Positions 22,601-33,400 of a DNA stretch of 63,521 nt are shown in pieces; the stretch's first letter is position 1; each line of letters starts with the position of its first letter. The stretch is from Deinococcus seoulensis (GTDB lineage: Bacteria; Deinococcota; Deinococci; Deinococcales; Deinococcaceae): NCBI RefSeq assembly GCF_014648115.1, contig NZ_BMQM01000023.1, forward strand, positions 1-63,521, given 5' to 3'. Under the pieces are notes generated by a model. The model was given only the letters and a program-made list of their open reading frames with translations, was not told the DNA's origin and did no database searches. A program made the position numbers and the translations under genes.

Positions 22601-23495
22601 GCTGCCGGACGCCCTGCGTCCCCTGACTCCCCTGATCGAGATGCACCTGGGCGCGGCCGTGCAGGGCGGCGTGCGCCTGCACGGCGGGGACATCAGCGCC
22701 GCGTACCGCCTGCGGACCACGCGCGGCGACTTCGTGCTGAAGGCCGCGCGGCCCGCAGGAGGAACGCACCTGCCCATGTACGCGCCGGAAGCCGAGGGGC
22801 TGGCGCTGCTGCGCGCGGCGGGACCGCTGGCCGTGCCGGACGTGATCGCGTTCGGGGACGGGCCGGGCGGCTGGCAGTACCTGCTGCTGTCGTACCTGAC
22901 GCCCGCCGACGACACGCCCGCCCTGCACGGGGCGCTGGGGCGGGGACTGGCGGCGCTGCACGCACTGGCCGCGCCGGGGTTCGGGGGCACGCCGGACAAC
23001 CTGTTCGGGTCGCTGCCGCAGCAGAATCTGGCGGCGGGTTCGGCGGCGCAGTTCTTCTGGTGCAGTCGGCTGTGGCCGCAGCTTCAGCGGGCGGGGGCGG
23101 CGCTGGGCACGGCGGACCGGGCGCGGTTCGCGGAGTTGCGGGAGCGGTTGCCGCGCCTGATCCCGCCGGAGCCGCCGTCGCTGGTGCACGGCGACCTGTG
23201 GCACGGGAACCTGCTGTTCACGGCGCGCGGCCCGGCCCTGATCGACCCGGCCGCCGCGTTCAGTCACCGGGAGGTGGACCTGGCGGCCATGCGGTTGTTC
23301 GGGGGGGTGCCGGCGCGGGTGTTCGCGGCGTACGTGGAGGCGTTACCGCCCGCCGAGGGCTGGGAGGACCGGGTGGCGCTGTGGAACCTGTACCCGCTGC
23401 TGGCGCACGTGAACATGTTCGGGGCGGGGTACCTGTCGCGCACGCGGGAGGCGCTGGAGGCGGCGCTGCGTCTGCCGGAACGCTGGGGTGCGTGA
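22590..23495 (+). CDS. fructosamine kinase family protein
   Basis: This 301-residue protein has the aminoglycoside-phosphotransferase/fructosamine-kinase fold. It has the nucleotide-binding Lys in DFVLKAA, a catalytic loop HGDLWHGN near residue 193 and LIDPAAAFSHREVDLAAM as the metal-binding Asp segment. Bacterial members phosphorylate ribulosamines or fructosamines on glycated proteins as a repair step. Its start region is tandemly duplicated, so translation may be coupled to a 6-codon upstream ORF. Confidence 0.88.
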   Translation: MNTVLPDALRPLTPLIEMHLGAAVQGGVRLHGGDISAAYRLRTTRGDFVLKAARPAGGTHLPMYAPEAEGLALLRAAGPLAVPDVIAFGDGPGGWQYLLLSYLTPADDTPALHGALGRGLAALHALAAPGFGGTPDNLFGSLPQQNLAAGSAAQFFWCSRLWPQLQRAGAALGTADRARFAELRERLPRLIPPEPPSLVHGDLWHGNLLFTARGPALIDPAAAFSHREVDLAAMRLFGGVPARVFAAYVEALPPAEGWEDRVALWNLYPLLAHVNMFGAGYLSRTREALEAALRLPERWGA

Positions 23496-23542
23496 CGCCC
23501 GGAGTGGGGGAGGGTCGCCCAATCCCCCATAGAGTAAACTGC

Positions 23543-23571
23543 TTGATTTTTTAAACCATCGGGTTCAGAAT
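23543..23571 (+). promoter_or_regulatory. promoter of the VOC gene, leaderless type
   Basis: TTGATT (23543-23548), a 17-bp spacer and CAGAAT (23566-23571) lie in an AT-rich patch. The ATG begins 6 nt after the -10 box. Confidence 0.6.
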
Positions 23572-23577
23572 GCAGCC

Positions 23578-24447
23578 ATGACCCACGCCCCCACCCCGCC
23601 CATCCTGCCCGCCAGCACCCACGTCGGCGCCGTCCACCTGAACGCCCGCGACCTGCCCGGCCTCACCCGCTTCTACACCGACCTGCTGGGCCTGCACGTC
23701 CTCTGGCCTGACCCCACCCAGGCCGTCCTGAGCGCCCACGGCACCCCACTGCTGCACCTGCACGCCGCGCCCGACCTGCCCGCTCCCGCCCCCTCCCGCC
23801 CCGGCCTGTACCACACCGCCTTCCTGCTCCCCACCCGCGCCGACCTGGGCCGCTGGCTGGCGCACGCCGCGCGGATGGGCCACCGCATCGGCAGCGGCGA
23901 CCACCTCGTCAGCGAGGCCTTCTACCTGGGCGACCCCGAAGGCAACGGCATCGAGGTCTACGCCGACCGCCCCCGTGACACCTGGACCTGGCGCAGCGGA
24001 CAGGTGCAGATGGCCACGAACGCCGTGGACGCCGCCGGAGTCCTCCAGGCCGCCGGAATCGACCCCGCCACCCTGGACGGCGCCCAGCCCTTCAGCGCCC
24101 CCGCCGGCACCACCGTCGGGCACATTCACCTGAAAGTCGGCAGCGCCGCCCAGGCTGCCCACTGGTACACAGGCACCCTGGGCCTGGATGTGGTCGCCGA
24201 CCTCGGCAGCGCCGCCTTCCTGTCCTGGGGCGGATACCACCACCACATCGGCCTGAACGAATGGCACAGCGCCGCGCAGCCCGCCCCCACCACACCCGCC
24301 GCCGGACTGCGCGCCTTCACGCTGCTCAGCCCGGACCTGGAACCCCTGCGCGCCCACCTGCGCGGCCGCCCGGACGTCCAGCACAGCCCGGACTCCCTGA
24401 CCCTCACCGACCCCTGGGGCAACCACCTGACCGTGACGCAGGGCTGA
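23578..24447 (+). CDS. VOC-family (glyoxalase/ring-cleavage dioxygenase-like) protein
   Basis: This 289-residue product has two vicinal-oxygen-chelate modules. Candidate metal ligands are a His at the start of each module ([12 protein letters not shown] near residue 19, [12 protein letters not shown] near residue 183), YHTAFLLPT in the first module and an end Glu (GNGIEVYAD). The size and double module resemble catechol 2,3-dioxygenase-like proteins of the CatE type. Substrate unknown. It has its own AT-rich leaderless promoter. Confidence 0.85.
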   Translation: MTHAPTPPILPASTHVGAVHLNARDLPGLTRFYTDLLGLHVLWPDPTQAVLSAHGTPLLHLHAAPDLPAPAPSRPGLYHTAFLLPTRADLGRWLAHAARMGHRIGSGDHLVSEAFYLGDPEGNGIEVYADRPRDTWTWRSGQVQMATNAVDAAGVLQAAGIDPATLDGAQPFSAPAGTTVGHIHLKVGSAAQAAHWYTGTLGLDVVADLGSAAFLSWGGYHHHIGLNEWHSAAQPAPTTPAAGLRAFTLLSPDLEPLRAHLRGRPDVQHSPDSLTLTDPWGNHLTVTQG

Positions 24448-24462
24448 GCGGGAACACTGGGT

Positions 24463-24542
24463 CGAACGGCGACACTGGGCCGAGCTGGGCCGAACAGCGA
24501 CACTGGGCCGAACCTCGCCCCGGACTGAACCTCGCCCCGGAC
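24463..24542. repeat. nested short direct repeats in an intergenic gap
   Basis: A 21-bp unit occurs at 24463-24483 and 24491-24511 with one mismatch, and the 16-mer GAACCTCGCCCCGGAC occurs at 24510-24525 and 24527-24542. Together they fill most of the 115-nt gap between the VOC and secreted-protein genes. Confidence 0.75.
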
Positions 24543-24562
24543 GCAAGAGGGTACGCTGGATC

Positions 24563-25438
24563 ATGCGCCCCTTCCTCCGCTCCCTCCCGCTGGCCCTGAC
24601 CCTGCTGACCCTGCCGCTCGTCACGGCGCACGCCGCCGCGCCCGCCGGACTGCACCCCACGCTGGCCGTCATGCCCGGCAGCCCCAGCACCGATACGCCC
24701 ACCGCGTACCTGCTGGGCAGCTGGGAGGGCAGCCGCTGGCTGAACGCCACGCAGACCCGCGCCCGCCTGCGCGGCAACGAACAGTACCGCCGCCTCGCGC
24801 CCGGCGCGGCCCCCACCCCACTGCGCGCCGGAGGGCCCGCCACCTCCCTGGGCGAGCCGTGCGAGGAAACGTTCGAGGTGCCCGTCCCGGCCCTGCCGCC
24901 CGGACTGGCCGTCCTGGCGCCCGCCACCCTGAACGCCCAGCCCCGCCCCGTCACGGACCTGCCGACCCGCAACGCCACGTACGAACGCATCGTGCGGGAC
25001 GAACTGATCCGCCGGGGCGTCCGGTCCCCGCAGGTCACCCTGACCCGCCTGACCCGCGCCGACCTGGACGGCAACGGCACGCAGGAAATCATCATCGAGG
25101 CCCGCCACTTCCGGGACGGCAACCGGGACTTCCCGCCGCCCACCGGGCAACCCGGCGACTACAGCCTGCTGCTGCTGCGGCACGTGACCGACGGCCGGGT
25201 CGTCACGACCACGCTGGGCGAGTACGTCGCGCCCCCCACCCCCTGGAACCCCGAGAGCAGCGACCCCATGCCCCTGGCCACCCAGTACCGACTGGCCGGC
25301 GTGGCCGACCTGAACGGCGACGGCCGCATGGAACTCGCGCTGCACGACACCTACTACGAGGGCGCAGGCTTCAGCGTGCAGGAATGGACGCCCGCCGGAC
25401 TGCGCGCCACGCCCCTCGATAGCGGCTGCGGTGCCTGA
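24563..25438 (+). CDS. secreted protein with FG-GAP/EF-hand-like repeats
   Basis: This 291-residue exported protein has a clear signal peptide (MRPFLRSLPLALTLLTLP, cleavage near AHA-A at about residue 25). Two Asp-rich calcium-loop-like motifs, DLDGNGTQEI near residue 170 and DLNGDGRMEL near residue 255, resemble VCBS/FG-GAP beta-propeller blades. The role is unknown. Two Cys (EPCEE and the C-terminal SGCGA) could form a disulfide. TACGCT lies 5 nt before the ATG. Confidence 0.6.
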   Translation: MRPFLRSLPLALTLLTLPLVTAHAAAPAGLHPTLAVMPGSPSTDTPTAYLLGSWEGSRWLNATQTRARLRGNEQYRRLAPGAAPTPLRAGGPATSLGEPCEETFEVPVPALPPGLAVLAPATLNAQPRPVTDLPTRNATYERIVRDELIRRGVRSPQVTLTRLTRADLDGNGTQEIIIEARHFRDGNRDFPPPTGQPGDYSLLLLRHVTDGRVVTTTLGEYVAPPTPWNPESSDPMPLATQYRLAGVADLNGDGRMELALHDTYYEGAGFSVQEWTPAGLRATPLDSGCGA

Positions 25439-25471
25439 ACGCCGCCCCGCCGGACGTTACACTCGGCAGTC

Positions 25472-25789
25472 ATGAGCGACCCCACCCGAGTCCTGGCCGG
25501 ACACACCGCCGAGATGCCCGAAGGGCACCAGACTGCCGTCGACCTGAACGGCGTCAGCGTGCTCGTCGTGAACTTCGAGGGCACGTACTACGCCCTGCGG
25601 AACAACTGCACCCACAAGGACTTCCCGCTGCTGGGCGGCGACGTCAGCATGGGCCGCGTCACCTGCGAGAAGCACGGCGCGAAATTCGAACTCGCGACCG
25701 GGAAGGCCAAGACGCTGCCCGCCGTGAAGCCCGTGAAGCTCTACCGGACGCAGGTCGAGGACGGCCAGCTGTACGTCTCCGAGCTGTAA
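25472..25789 (+). CDS. Rieske [2Fe-2S] ferredoxin-like protein
   Basis: This 105-residue single Rieske domain has [13 protein letters not shown] giving C-x-H (residues ~47-49) and [12 protein letters not shown] giving C-x-x-H (residues ~67-70), the four cluster ligands. The small size and lack of a membrane anchor match NirD-like or dioxygenase-ferredoxin subunits that pass electrons in the cytosol. No partner oxygenase or reductase is adjacent. A bidirectional terminator follows. Confidence 0.88.
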   Translation: MSDPTRVLAGHTAEMPEGHQTAVDLNGVSVLVVNFEGTYYALRNNCTHKDFPLLGGDVSMGRVTCEKHGAKFELATGKAKTLPAVKPVKLYRTQVEDGQLYVSEL

Positions 25790-25802
25790 CCACACAGCAA
25801 AA

Positions 25803-25832
25803 GGGGAACGCCGTGACCGTCACGGCGTCCCC
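25803..25832. terminator. bidirectional terminator between convergent genes
   Basis: GGGG-A-ACGCCGTGAC (25803-25817) pairs with GTCACGGCGT-CCCC (25819-25832) with one bulged A. On the minus strand it is followed by TTTTGC. Confidence 0.7.
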
Positions 25833-25846
25833 CTCCACTCTTCCGT

Positions 25847-26359
25847 TCAGAAGCCGCGTTCGGTGTCGCCATGCACCTGACTCTGCAGTTCCGGCGTTTC
25901 ACCCTCGGGCAGGTCGCCGGGGCGCTGGCTCACGTGAGGCGGACCCTGCTCGCTGGGGGGCGTGTAGCCGGGATTCGGGTCGACGGCCCGCTGGTGGGAT
26001 TCCAGCGCCATCGTCGTGGACGCGTTGATGCCCACGCCCGCCGTCGGGATGATCGTGTCGAGGTTCTCGCCGCCCAGCCCGGCGACCGTCTGCGCCCCGG
26101 CGAACTCGGCGTCCTGCGGCGCGTGCTCCATGGCGACCACGTCACGCGTGGCGAGGTGATCGAACACGCCAGTCACGTCCTTCGCGCCGTGCGGCTGGGC
26201 CGACGCGCCCAGGCCCTGATCGGCGGCCCCCACGCGGTCCCCGGCGGGCGTCGTCGTGTACGCCTCCTGGTGGTCGTCCTTGCGGTCGGGCGTGTCGAAG
26301 CCCGTCTGCGCGCCGTGCTCGCCCGTCACGGGCGGGTTGCGGTCATCGTGATTGGTCAT
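25847..26359 (-). CDS. hydrophilic, probably disordered protein
   Basis: This 170-residue acidic protein is rich in Gly, Asp, Pro, Gln and His, with no long hydrophobic run, no Cys and no recognised domain. Only the middle (TRDVVAMEHAPQDAEFAGAQ to INASTTMALESH) looks ordered. Such composition is seen in desiccation- and stress-related proteins, but this is only inference. CAGACT lies 6 nt before the ATG at 26359. Confidence 0.6.
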   Translation of the reverse strand: MTNHDDRNPPVTGEHGAQTGFDTPDRKDDHQEAYTTTPAGDRVGAADQGLGASAQPHGAKDVTGVFDHLATRDVVAMEHAPQDAEFAGAQTVAGLGGENLDTIIPTAGVGINASTTMALESHQRAVDPNPGYTPPSEQGPPHVSQRPGDLPEGETPELQSQVHGDTERGF

Positions 26360-26453
26360 GCCGCCAGTCTGCCCCCGCCCCACCCGCGCTGCCTTCCGGC
26401 TTTCTTCAGACGGCCGAACGGAACCGTTCAGGAAGGCTGAACCGCAGCGCTGA

Positions 26454-27146
26454 TCACGCCGGGAGGGGCCCATCCAGCGAGTCGGCCAGGACCGCGTGCC
26501 CCTCCTCGCGCGCAAAGTCGGCGGCGCGGCGACCGTCCCCCGTGCGGGCCTCCGCATCCGCGCCGCGCTGACGCAGGAACAGCACCAGTCCCGCGTCGCC
26601 GTTCTGCGCGGCGGCCATCAGCGGCGTGAACTCGTCCTGCTGCGTGGCGTTCACGTCCGCGCCCGCCATGACCAGCGCCCGCGCGAGTGCTCCGTGCCCG
26701 CCCGCCACCGCCGAGTGCAGCGGCTGCACCCGCATCGCATTGCGGCTCACCGCGTTCACGTCCGCGCCGCGCGACAACAGCGCCTCCGCGACCCCCGCCT
26801 GCCCGAAGAACGCCGCGAGACCCAGCGGACTGAACCCGTCCCCGCTCACGCCACTGACCAGTGCCGGGTCGGCGTCCAGTGCGCGCGTCAGGGCCGCCTC
26901 GTCGCCCAGCGCCGCCGCCTCGAACACGTCCAGGGGCGCGCCCAGCTCCACCAGCACGCGCGCCATGTCCGCCCGGCCGTAGTACACCGCGAACAGCACC
27001 GGACTCACACCCATCGGGCTGGGCAGGGTCAACAGCCCCGCGTCCCCGTCCACCAGGGCGCGCAGCAGTGCCTCGTCGCGCGTCTTGATCGCCAGGAAGA
27101 ACGCCGCCTCGCGGTCCCCCACCACCTCACCAGCTCCGTCAGTCAT
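26454..27146 (-). CDS. ankyrin-repeat protein
   Basis: This 230-residue protein is made almost entirely of ankyrin-type repeats. Recognisable units are MGVSPVLFAVYYGRADMARVLVELGAP, DGFSPLGLAAFFGQAGVAEALLSRGADVN, QPLHSAVAGGHGALARALVMAGADVN and EFTPLMAAAQNGDAGLVLFLRQ. It probably acts by protein binding; the partner is unknown. Its ATG overlaps the stop of the serine hydrolase gene as ATGA, yet TACCCT 6 nt upstream suggests a separate leaderless promoter too. Confidence 0.85.
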   Translation of the reverse strand: MTDGAGEVVGDREAAFFLAIKTRDEALLRALVDGDAGLLTLPSPMGVSPVLFAVYYGRADMARVLVELGAPLDVFEAAALGDEAALTRALDADPALVSGVSGDGFSPLGLAAFFGQAGVAEALLSRGADVNAVSRNAMRVQPLHSAVAGGHGALARALVMAGADVNATQQDEFTPLMAAAQNGDAGLVLFLRQRGADAEARTGDGRRAADFAREEGHAVLADSLDGPLPA

Positions 27147-28558
27147 GCGCCCAGGGTAGAGGGTCGGGCACTCAGCGTGTGGCCCTCGCCGTAGTGCGGG
27201 GCGCACCGCCCCACCGACAGGGACGCGTCGGGCGCGGGCCAGCGCACCTCCCAGCGGGCGCCGTCCTCGATCAGCAGCAGCGTCAGGGCCAGCGTTCCGT
27301 CGGCCTGCCAGCCTGCCCGGACGGTCAGGGCGACGGTGGTGCCCCAGGTGTCCAGCGTCTGCTCCTCCCAGGCGTTCAGCGTGAACCGGACCGTGTTCGA
27401 TGTCGGCCCATCAAGTGCGAGTGTGCCGCGTTCACCCGCGATGGTCAGGGTCGCACTCTCCCAGCCCTCGTCGTTCGGGTCGAACGTGAAGTGCGCCTGC
27501 ACGTCCCGCAGCGGGGGCGGATCGAGGAGCTCCGGCACGTCCAGCGTGAGGGTTTCACAACGCACCCGCAGCGCCTCCGTGTCGGCGCCGGGTGGCAGGG
27601 GAGAGGGCTGCCCCGCGCCCAGCAGGTGCGTCCAGGTGTGATCCAGCACCCGCCCCATGTCCCTCACGCCCGCCGTGACGGCCAGCACCATGTCCTGCTG
27701 CGGCATCACCACGCAGAACTGCCCGAACGCCCCGTCCGCCCGGTACACGCCGTGACGGCAGCGCCACACCTGATACCCGTACCCCTGCGCCCAGTCGCTG
27801 TTTTCGTCGCCGGGGTTCGTGCCGGGCGGGACGTGCGCGGCACTCATGGCGTCCACCCACGCCGCAGACAGGAGCCTCTGCCCCTGCCACATGCCCCGGT
27901 TCAGCAGCAGTTGACCAAAGCTCGCCACGTCCCCGGTGCGCAGGTGCAGACCCCACCCGCCCAGATTCACGCCCCGCGCGTTGCTGACCCAGCGCGCCCC
28001 CCGGAACCCCAGCGGCTCCAGCAGGCGCGGCGTCAGGAACTCCAGCAGCGTCTCCCCGGTCACGCGCTGCACCAGCGCCGACAGCAGGAACGACGCGCCA
28101 CTGTCGTACACGAAGTGCGTCCCCGGCTGGAACTCGACCGGCTGCGCCAGGAACGCCGTCACCCAGTCCCCGTCCCCCGTCGCCACCAACGCGTCCGTCA
28201 CGTCCGCCGCGTGCCCCGTCCGCATGGTCAGCAGATCCTCGACCCGCATGGCCCGCAGGTGCCCACCCACCACCGGCGGCAGGGCGTCCGGAAAGAGGTC
28301 CACCCCCCGGTCCTCCACGCTCAGACGACCCTCCTGTACCAGCAGCCCCACGCCCACCGCAGCGAACGCCTTGCTCAGCGAGTACACGTGATGCACCCGC
28401 TCCGGCCCGTACGGGAACCAGTGCCCCCCGGCCACCACCCGACCCGAGCGCCGCAACGTGAACCCATGCAGCTCCAGCCCGTCCGCCGCCAGCGCGTCCA
28501 GCCACGCCAGCACCGCCCCGGACGGCAGACCCTGAGACTCCGGCGACACCTGAACCAT
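27143..28558 (-). CDS. serine hydrolase, beta-lactamase/class C PBP family
   Basis: This 471-residue enzyme has the class C beta-lactamase fold, with the nucleophile SLSK at residues 60-63, a Tyr motif near FVYDSGASF and C-terminal loop RADGAFGQFCV in place of KTG. After about residue 340 comes an extra beta domain (FDPNDEGWESATLTIAGERG) like the lipocalin-type tail of many such hydrolases. No signal peptide is visible, so it is probably cytosolic. The ATG at 28558 is given; a GTG at 28570 sits 5 nt after a TACCCT box and could be the true leaderless start. The stop overlaps the ankyrin gene start. Confidence 0.82.
   Translation of the reverse strand: MVQVSPESQGLPSGAVLAWLDALAADGLELHGFTLRRSGRVVAGGHWFPYGPERVHHVYSLSKAFAAVGVGLLVQEGRLSVEDRGVDLFPDALPPVVGGHLRAMRVEDLLTMRTGHAADVTDALVATGDGDWVTAFLAQPVEFQPGTHFVYDSGASFLLSALVQRVTGETLLEFLTPRLLEPLGFRGARWVSNARGVNLGGWGLHLRTGDVASFGQLLLNRGMWQGQRLLSAAWVDAMSAAHVPPGTNPGDENSDWAQGYGYQVWRCRHGVYRADGAFGQFCVVMPQQDMVLAVTAGVRDMGRVLDHTWTHLLGAGQPSPLPPGADTEALRVRCETLTLDVPELLDPPPLRDVQAHFTFDPNDEGWESATLTIAGERGTLALDGPTSNTVRFTLNAWEEQTLDTWGTTVALTVRAGWQADGTLALTLLLIEDGARWEVRWPAPDASLSVGRCAPHYGEGHTLSARPSTLGA
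27153..27158 (-). promoter_or_regulatory. leaderless-type -10 box of the ankyrin gene
   Basis: TACCCT on the minus strand lies 6 nt before the ATG at 27146, inside the 3' end of the serine hydrolase gene. Confidence 0.4.
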
Positions 28559-28623
28559 AGAAGGAGGCACGCCCCAGGGTACGGGACGTGCCTGCACAGT
28601 GGAATCTGCCAGTTGGCGCAGCG

Positions 28624-29796
<1,173 letters not shown>

Positions 29797-29802
29797 GCCC
29801 GG

Positions 29803-29808
29803 AGTCTA
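29803..29808 (-). promoter_or_regulatory. leaderless-type -10 box of the thiolase gene
   Basis: TAGACT on the minus strand lies 6 nt before the ATG at 29796. Confidence 0.5.
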
Positions 29809-29832
29809 ACGGGCGTTAGAGGTGTTGCCCGG

Positions 29833-30237
29833 TCACCCGTGCGGGAACGCGCGGTCCCGTCCGGCCCGCCACACGGCCCACATCAGCAGCGGTTGCAGCG
29901 GCAACCTCGCCCAGAGTGCCCAGCCGGGCAGTCCGAACTGCTGCGGATGCTGCGCCATGTTCACGTTCGCGGGCAACACGGCCAGCAGCAGGGCAAGCAG
30001 GCCCCAGCGGGCCGCCGGGCGCGTGGCGGAGTGCAGCAACCCCAGGCCGCCCAGCAGTTCGGCCGCGCCGCTGATCAGCGTGGCGGTGCGCGCGGGCAGG
30101 GGCACCCAGCCGGGCACGATGCTGTCGAACACGCGCGGCGTGACGAAATGCAGCGCGCCCGCCCCCACGAACAGGAGGCTCAGCAGCAGGACGCCGGGCG
30201 TGGGCCGCTGAAGTTCACGGGCGGGTTGATCGGGCAT
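29833..30237 (-). CDS. DoxX-like small membrane protein
   Basis: This protein of about 134 residues has four hydrophobic helices and the DoxX/MauE-type motifs GALHFVTPRVFDSIVPGWVP and SGAAELLGGLGLL in the first half. Family members accompany oxidoreductases or organise membrane redox partners; none is next to it. The ATG at 30237 is preferred because GAGG precedes it; an in-frame ATG at 30255 would add six residues. Confidence 0.75.
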   Translation of the reverse strand: MPDQPARELQRPTPGVLLLSLLFVGAGALHFVTPRVFDSIVPGWVPLPARTATLISGAAELLGGLGLLHSATRPAARWGLLALLLAVLPANVNMAQHPQQFGLPGWALWARLPLQPLLMWAVWRAGRDRAFPHG

Positions 30238-30263
30238 GGCGGCAGCCTCGCGCATTTCACGGC

Positions 30264-30288
30264 AAAAGAAAAGGAGCCCGCAGGCTCC
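30264..30288 (-). terminator. intrinsic terminator of the 73-residue gene
   Basis: On the minus strand GGAGCC pairs with GGCTCC around a 4-nt loop (30273-30288) and is followed by TTTTCTTTT (30264-30272). Confidence 0.75.
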
Positions 30289-30305
30289 AGAAGGTGCAGA
30301 CGGGT

Positions 30306-30527
30306 TCAGCCGTTGCTGGAGGGAACGTTGCGGGCTTCCTCGCGGTCCCTGAGTTCCTTGTCGCTCAGGCCGTCGTCGTTGTTGCGGGGCGCCTGGGCTT
30401 CGCGGTCGTTCGCACTTTTCACGGAGGGTTCGTGACCGTCGGCGATGTCATGCACTTCTTTCCGGTTGCGGTCGAACTCCTGGGGCTGGCTGGTGTGACC
30501 GCTGTTCTTGTCGTCTTTGTCAGGCAT
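30306..30527 (-). CDS. small hydrophilic charged protein
   Basis: This 73-residue protein consists almost wholly of Asp, Glu, Lys, Arg, Asn, Ser and Gln, with no hydrophobic core and no Cys. It starts MPDKDDKNSGH and looks intrinsically disordered. AAGGG precedes the ATG by a short spacer and a clean intrinsic terminator follows, so it is a real transcription unit. Composition resembles small stress-response hydrophilins; no family is recognised. Confidence 0.6.
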   Translation of the reverse strand: MPDKDDKNSGHTSQPQEFDRNRKEVHDIADGHEPSVKSANDREAQAPRNNDDGLSDKELRDREEARNVPSSNG

Positions 30528-30671
30528 GCCCTTACCCTGACAGGCCGCCGCGTGCGCTGTCTGCGGGCCGCGTGAACGGCACTTCAGAGATGAAGTGAGC
30601 CTCAAGCCGCCCGGCCGGGCAGCAAAGACCTGCCTGCATGGTGAGCGGCGCCGGAGGGGGGGCGGGCACGC

Positions 30672-30709
30672 TACCCTGCACCCCATGAGGGTCGCCGGAT
30701 GAGGGTCGC
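30672..30709 (+). repeat. start-codon duplication with micro-uORF
   Basis: ATGAGGGTCGC occurs at 30685-30695 and 30699-30709 (period 14). TACCCT (30672-30677) lies 7 nt before the first ATG, which opens a 5-codon ORF (MRVAG). Its TGA overlaps the ATG of the phosphoesterase gene as ATGA. Confidence 0.75.
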
Positions 30710-31454
30710 AGTGATCAGTGACGTGCACGGGAACGCCTTCGCGCTGGAGGCCGTGCTGCGCGAGGTCCGGGCCGCCGCGCCGGACCTGACCGTGAACCTG
30801 GGCGATCAGGTCGAGGGCAGCGCCGACCCCGCCCGCGCCCTGAGCATGCAGGCAGAACTGGCCCGGAGTGGGGCGCTGGAGGTGCGCGGCAACAACGAGG
30901 AGAAACTCTGGCCGGGCGGCCGCCGTTCGCCGCTGTCACGGTCGTACGGCGAGTGGCTCACGGCGAACACCGACCCGGCGTTGCTGGCCCGCGTGGCCGC
31001 CCTGCCGCTGACCGCGCGGGCCGGGGACCTGCTGGCCTTTCACGGCACGCCGGACAGCGCCTGGGACAGCCTGCTGTGGGTCTGGGACACGGGCGGGTAC
31101 TACCGCGCCCGCGACCCCAGAACCCTGCGTGCCCAGGTGGAACCCCTTGAAGCCGCCGTGGTCGTGTGCGGGCACACCCACCGCGCGGGCGCGACCCGCG
31201 TGGGCGACACGCTGATCGTGAACGCCGGGGCGGTCAGCGATCAGGTGGACGGCGACCCCCGCGCCCGCTGGACGCAGCTGGACCGCTTGAACGGCCAGTG
31301 GGCCGTCACCTTCCACGCCACGGAGTACGACATAGAGGCGGCCGTCACCTGGGCCGCCACGCACACCCCGTTCAGTCAGGGCGAGGCCAGCCTCCTGAGG
31401 ACCGGCACGATGGACGCGCGCGGCGACGGCGTGTGGGAAGGCCCGCAACCCTGA
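30699..31454 (+). CDS. metallophosphoesterase
   Basis: This 251-residue calcineurin-like phosphoesterase has D8 and H10 in SDVHGN, then NLGDQVEG, VRGNNE and VCGHTHRAG, which are the four blocks of the two-metal site. It fits the YfcE/protein-phosphatase-like group; the substrate is not predictable. The start is preceded by a duplicated start region and a 5-codon upstream ORF ending in ATGA. Confidence 0.88.
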   Translation: MRVAVISDVHGNAFALEAVLREVRAAAPDLTVNLGDQVEGSADPARALSMQAELARSGALEVRGNNEEKLWPGGRRSPLSRSYGEWLTANTDPALLARVAALPLTARAGDLLAFHGTPDSAWDSLLWVWDTGGYYRARDPRTLRAQVEPLEAAVVVCGHTHRAGATRVGDTLIVNAGAVSDQVDGDPRARWTQLDRLNGQWAVTFHATEYDIEAAVTWAATHTPFSQGEASLLRTGTMDARGDGVWEGPQP

Positions 31455-31459
31455 CGGTG

Positions 31460-31465
31460 TACGCT
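31460..31465 (+). promoter_or_regulatory. leaderless-type -10 box of the 31472 gene
   Basis: TACGCT lies 6 nt before the ATG at 31472. Confidence 0.5.
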
Positions 31466-31471
31466 GCACGC

Positions 31472-32548
31472 ATGCTGAACTGGATCTTCACCGCTGCCCT
31501 TGTTCTCGGTGCGGGCGCGCAGGCCGCCGGGTGCGGCGGTACCGAGGGGGTGCCCGACTGGGCGCGCGCCGGGACGTTCCGGGGCACCCTCGGGACGCTA
31601 CCGGTCGCCCTGAGCCTTGACCCCCGGGGCGAGTCGCGGTACTTCTACGAGGGCCGCAGCCTCGACCTGTTCCTGGAGGCGCGCCGCAGCGGGAACGCGC
31701 TGGTGCTGGAGGAAAGCGTCCGCCGGGACTACGGTGAGCGCGTGCTGAGCGGCTGTTTCACCCTGATGCCTGCCCCCGGCGGCCTGAAGGGAACGTGGCA
31801 GGCCCCCGGCGCGGCCAGGGCGTTGGAGGTGAACCTGGCGCCGCTGGACGCTGCGCGCCTGCCGCTGCGGCTGCCCCTCTCGCCGGGGCTGAGTGCGCTG
31901 CGCCGTGACGACCCGCTGGCGTTCCTGAAACTGAACCGCGCCTGGGTCACGCTGCCCGGTGCGCGCGCGGTGCGCGAGCCGCTGTCCGGCGTGACGTACC
32001 CGCGCGTGCCCGGCGCGAGCGGCGCGCTGAATGCCGCGTTGCAGGACCGCCAGTTGCGCCACGCAGCGGACGCCCTGGACTGCCGCGCCATGCTGCCCGA
32101 ACCCGCCCAGAAGGACCCGCAGGAGGGGTACAACCTGAGTGCCGGGATCACGCTGTCGAACGCCCGTCTGCTGAGCCTGCGCGAGGACGTGGACTACTAC
32201 TGCGGCGGCGTGCACCCGGACAACTGGACCGAGGGCGTCATCCTGGACCGCATCACGGGCCGCGCCGTGCCGCTGACCACCCTGTTCCCGAAACTGGGTG
32301 CCGCGCGGCAGAAGACGCTGTACCTGTCGGGCGTGAAAGCAAAGGTGGACACCGAGTGCCTGAACATCCTGCGGAACAGTGCCAGCGCCTTCACCGCGTA
32401 CCTGAGTGCCGCCGGGGTGAACCTGACCCCCACTGATCTGCCACACGCCGTAGGTGTGTGCGCCGAGACCGTCACGTTGCCGTACGCGACGCTGCGCGGC
32501 GACGCGAACCTCGGCAGCCCGCTCGTGAAGACGCTGTACCCGAAGTGA
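31472..32548 (+). CDS. exported DUF3298-like protein
   Basis: This 358-residue secreted protein has a signal peptide (MLNWIFTAALVLGAGAQA) and several Cys that could form disulfides. The C-terminal third (DYYCGGVHPDNWTEGVILDRITGRAVPLTTLFP) resembles the DUF3298 domain found beside peptidoglycan deacetylases and in exported proteins of unknown role. No deacetylase domain is fused here. Convergent with the BI-1 gene across a strong terminator. Confidence 0.65.
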   Translation: MLNWIFTAALVLGAGAQAAGCGGTEGVPDWARAGTFRGTLGTLPVALSLDPRGESRYFYEGRSLDLFLEARRSGNALVLEESVRRDYGERVLSGCFTLMPAPGGLKGTWQAPGAARALEVNLAPLDAARLPLRLPLSPGLSALRRDDPLAFLKLNRAWVTLPGARAVREPLSGVTYPRVPGASGALNAALQDRQLRHAADALDCRAMLPEPAQKDPQEGYNLSAGITLSNARLLSLREDVDYYCGGVHPDNWTEGVILDRITGRAVPLTTLFPKLGAARQKTLYLSGVKAKVDTECLNILRNSASAFTAYLSAAGVNLTPTDLPHAVGVCAETVTLPYATLRGDANLGSPLVKTLYPK

Positions 32549-32554
32549 CCGGAA

Positions 32555-32598
32555 CAGGAAAACGCCCCCGCCGATGCACTGGCGGGGGCGTTTTCCTG
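32555..32598. terminator. strong bidirectional terminator
   Basis: An 18-bp perfect stem (32555-32572 with 32581-32598) has AAAA/TTTT at its base. It serves both convergent genes. Confidence 0.85.
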
Positions 32599-32606
32599 TG
32601 CGTGGG

Positions 32607-33299
<693 letters not shown>

Positions 33300-33306
33300 A
33301 CACTCC

Positions 33307-33312
33307 AGAGTA
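33307..33312 (-). promoter_or_regulatory. leaderless-type -10 box of the BI-1 gene
   Basis: TACTCT on the minus strand lies 7 nt before the ATG at 33299. Confidence 0.5.
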
Positions 33313-33400
33313 CGCGGGCAGGCTGATACGAGTTCCCGGTTTGGCGGGCGGTTCCTGAGCGTGCCTTTATCCCCGTGGGGCGTTCCCGGTCATGGTCCCA

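Noticed and set aside
33319..33345. GATACGAGTTCCC resembling the start of a fifth stop-codon element
   Set aside because: Only the first few bases match; no matching right end, hairpin or 3-bp flank was found.
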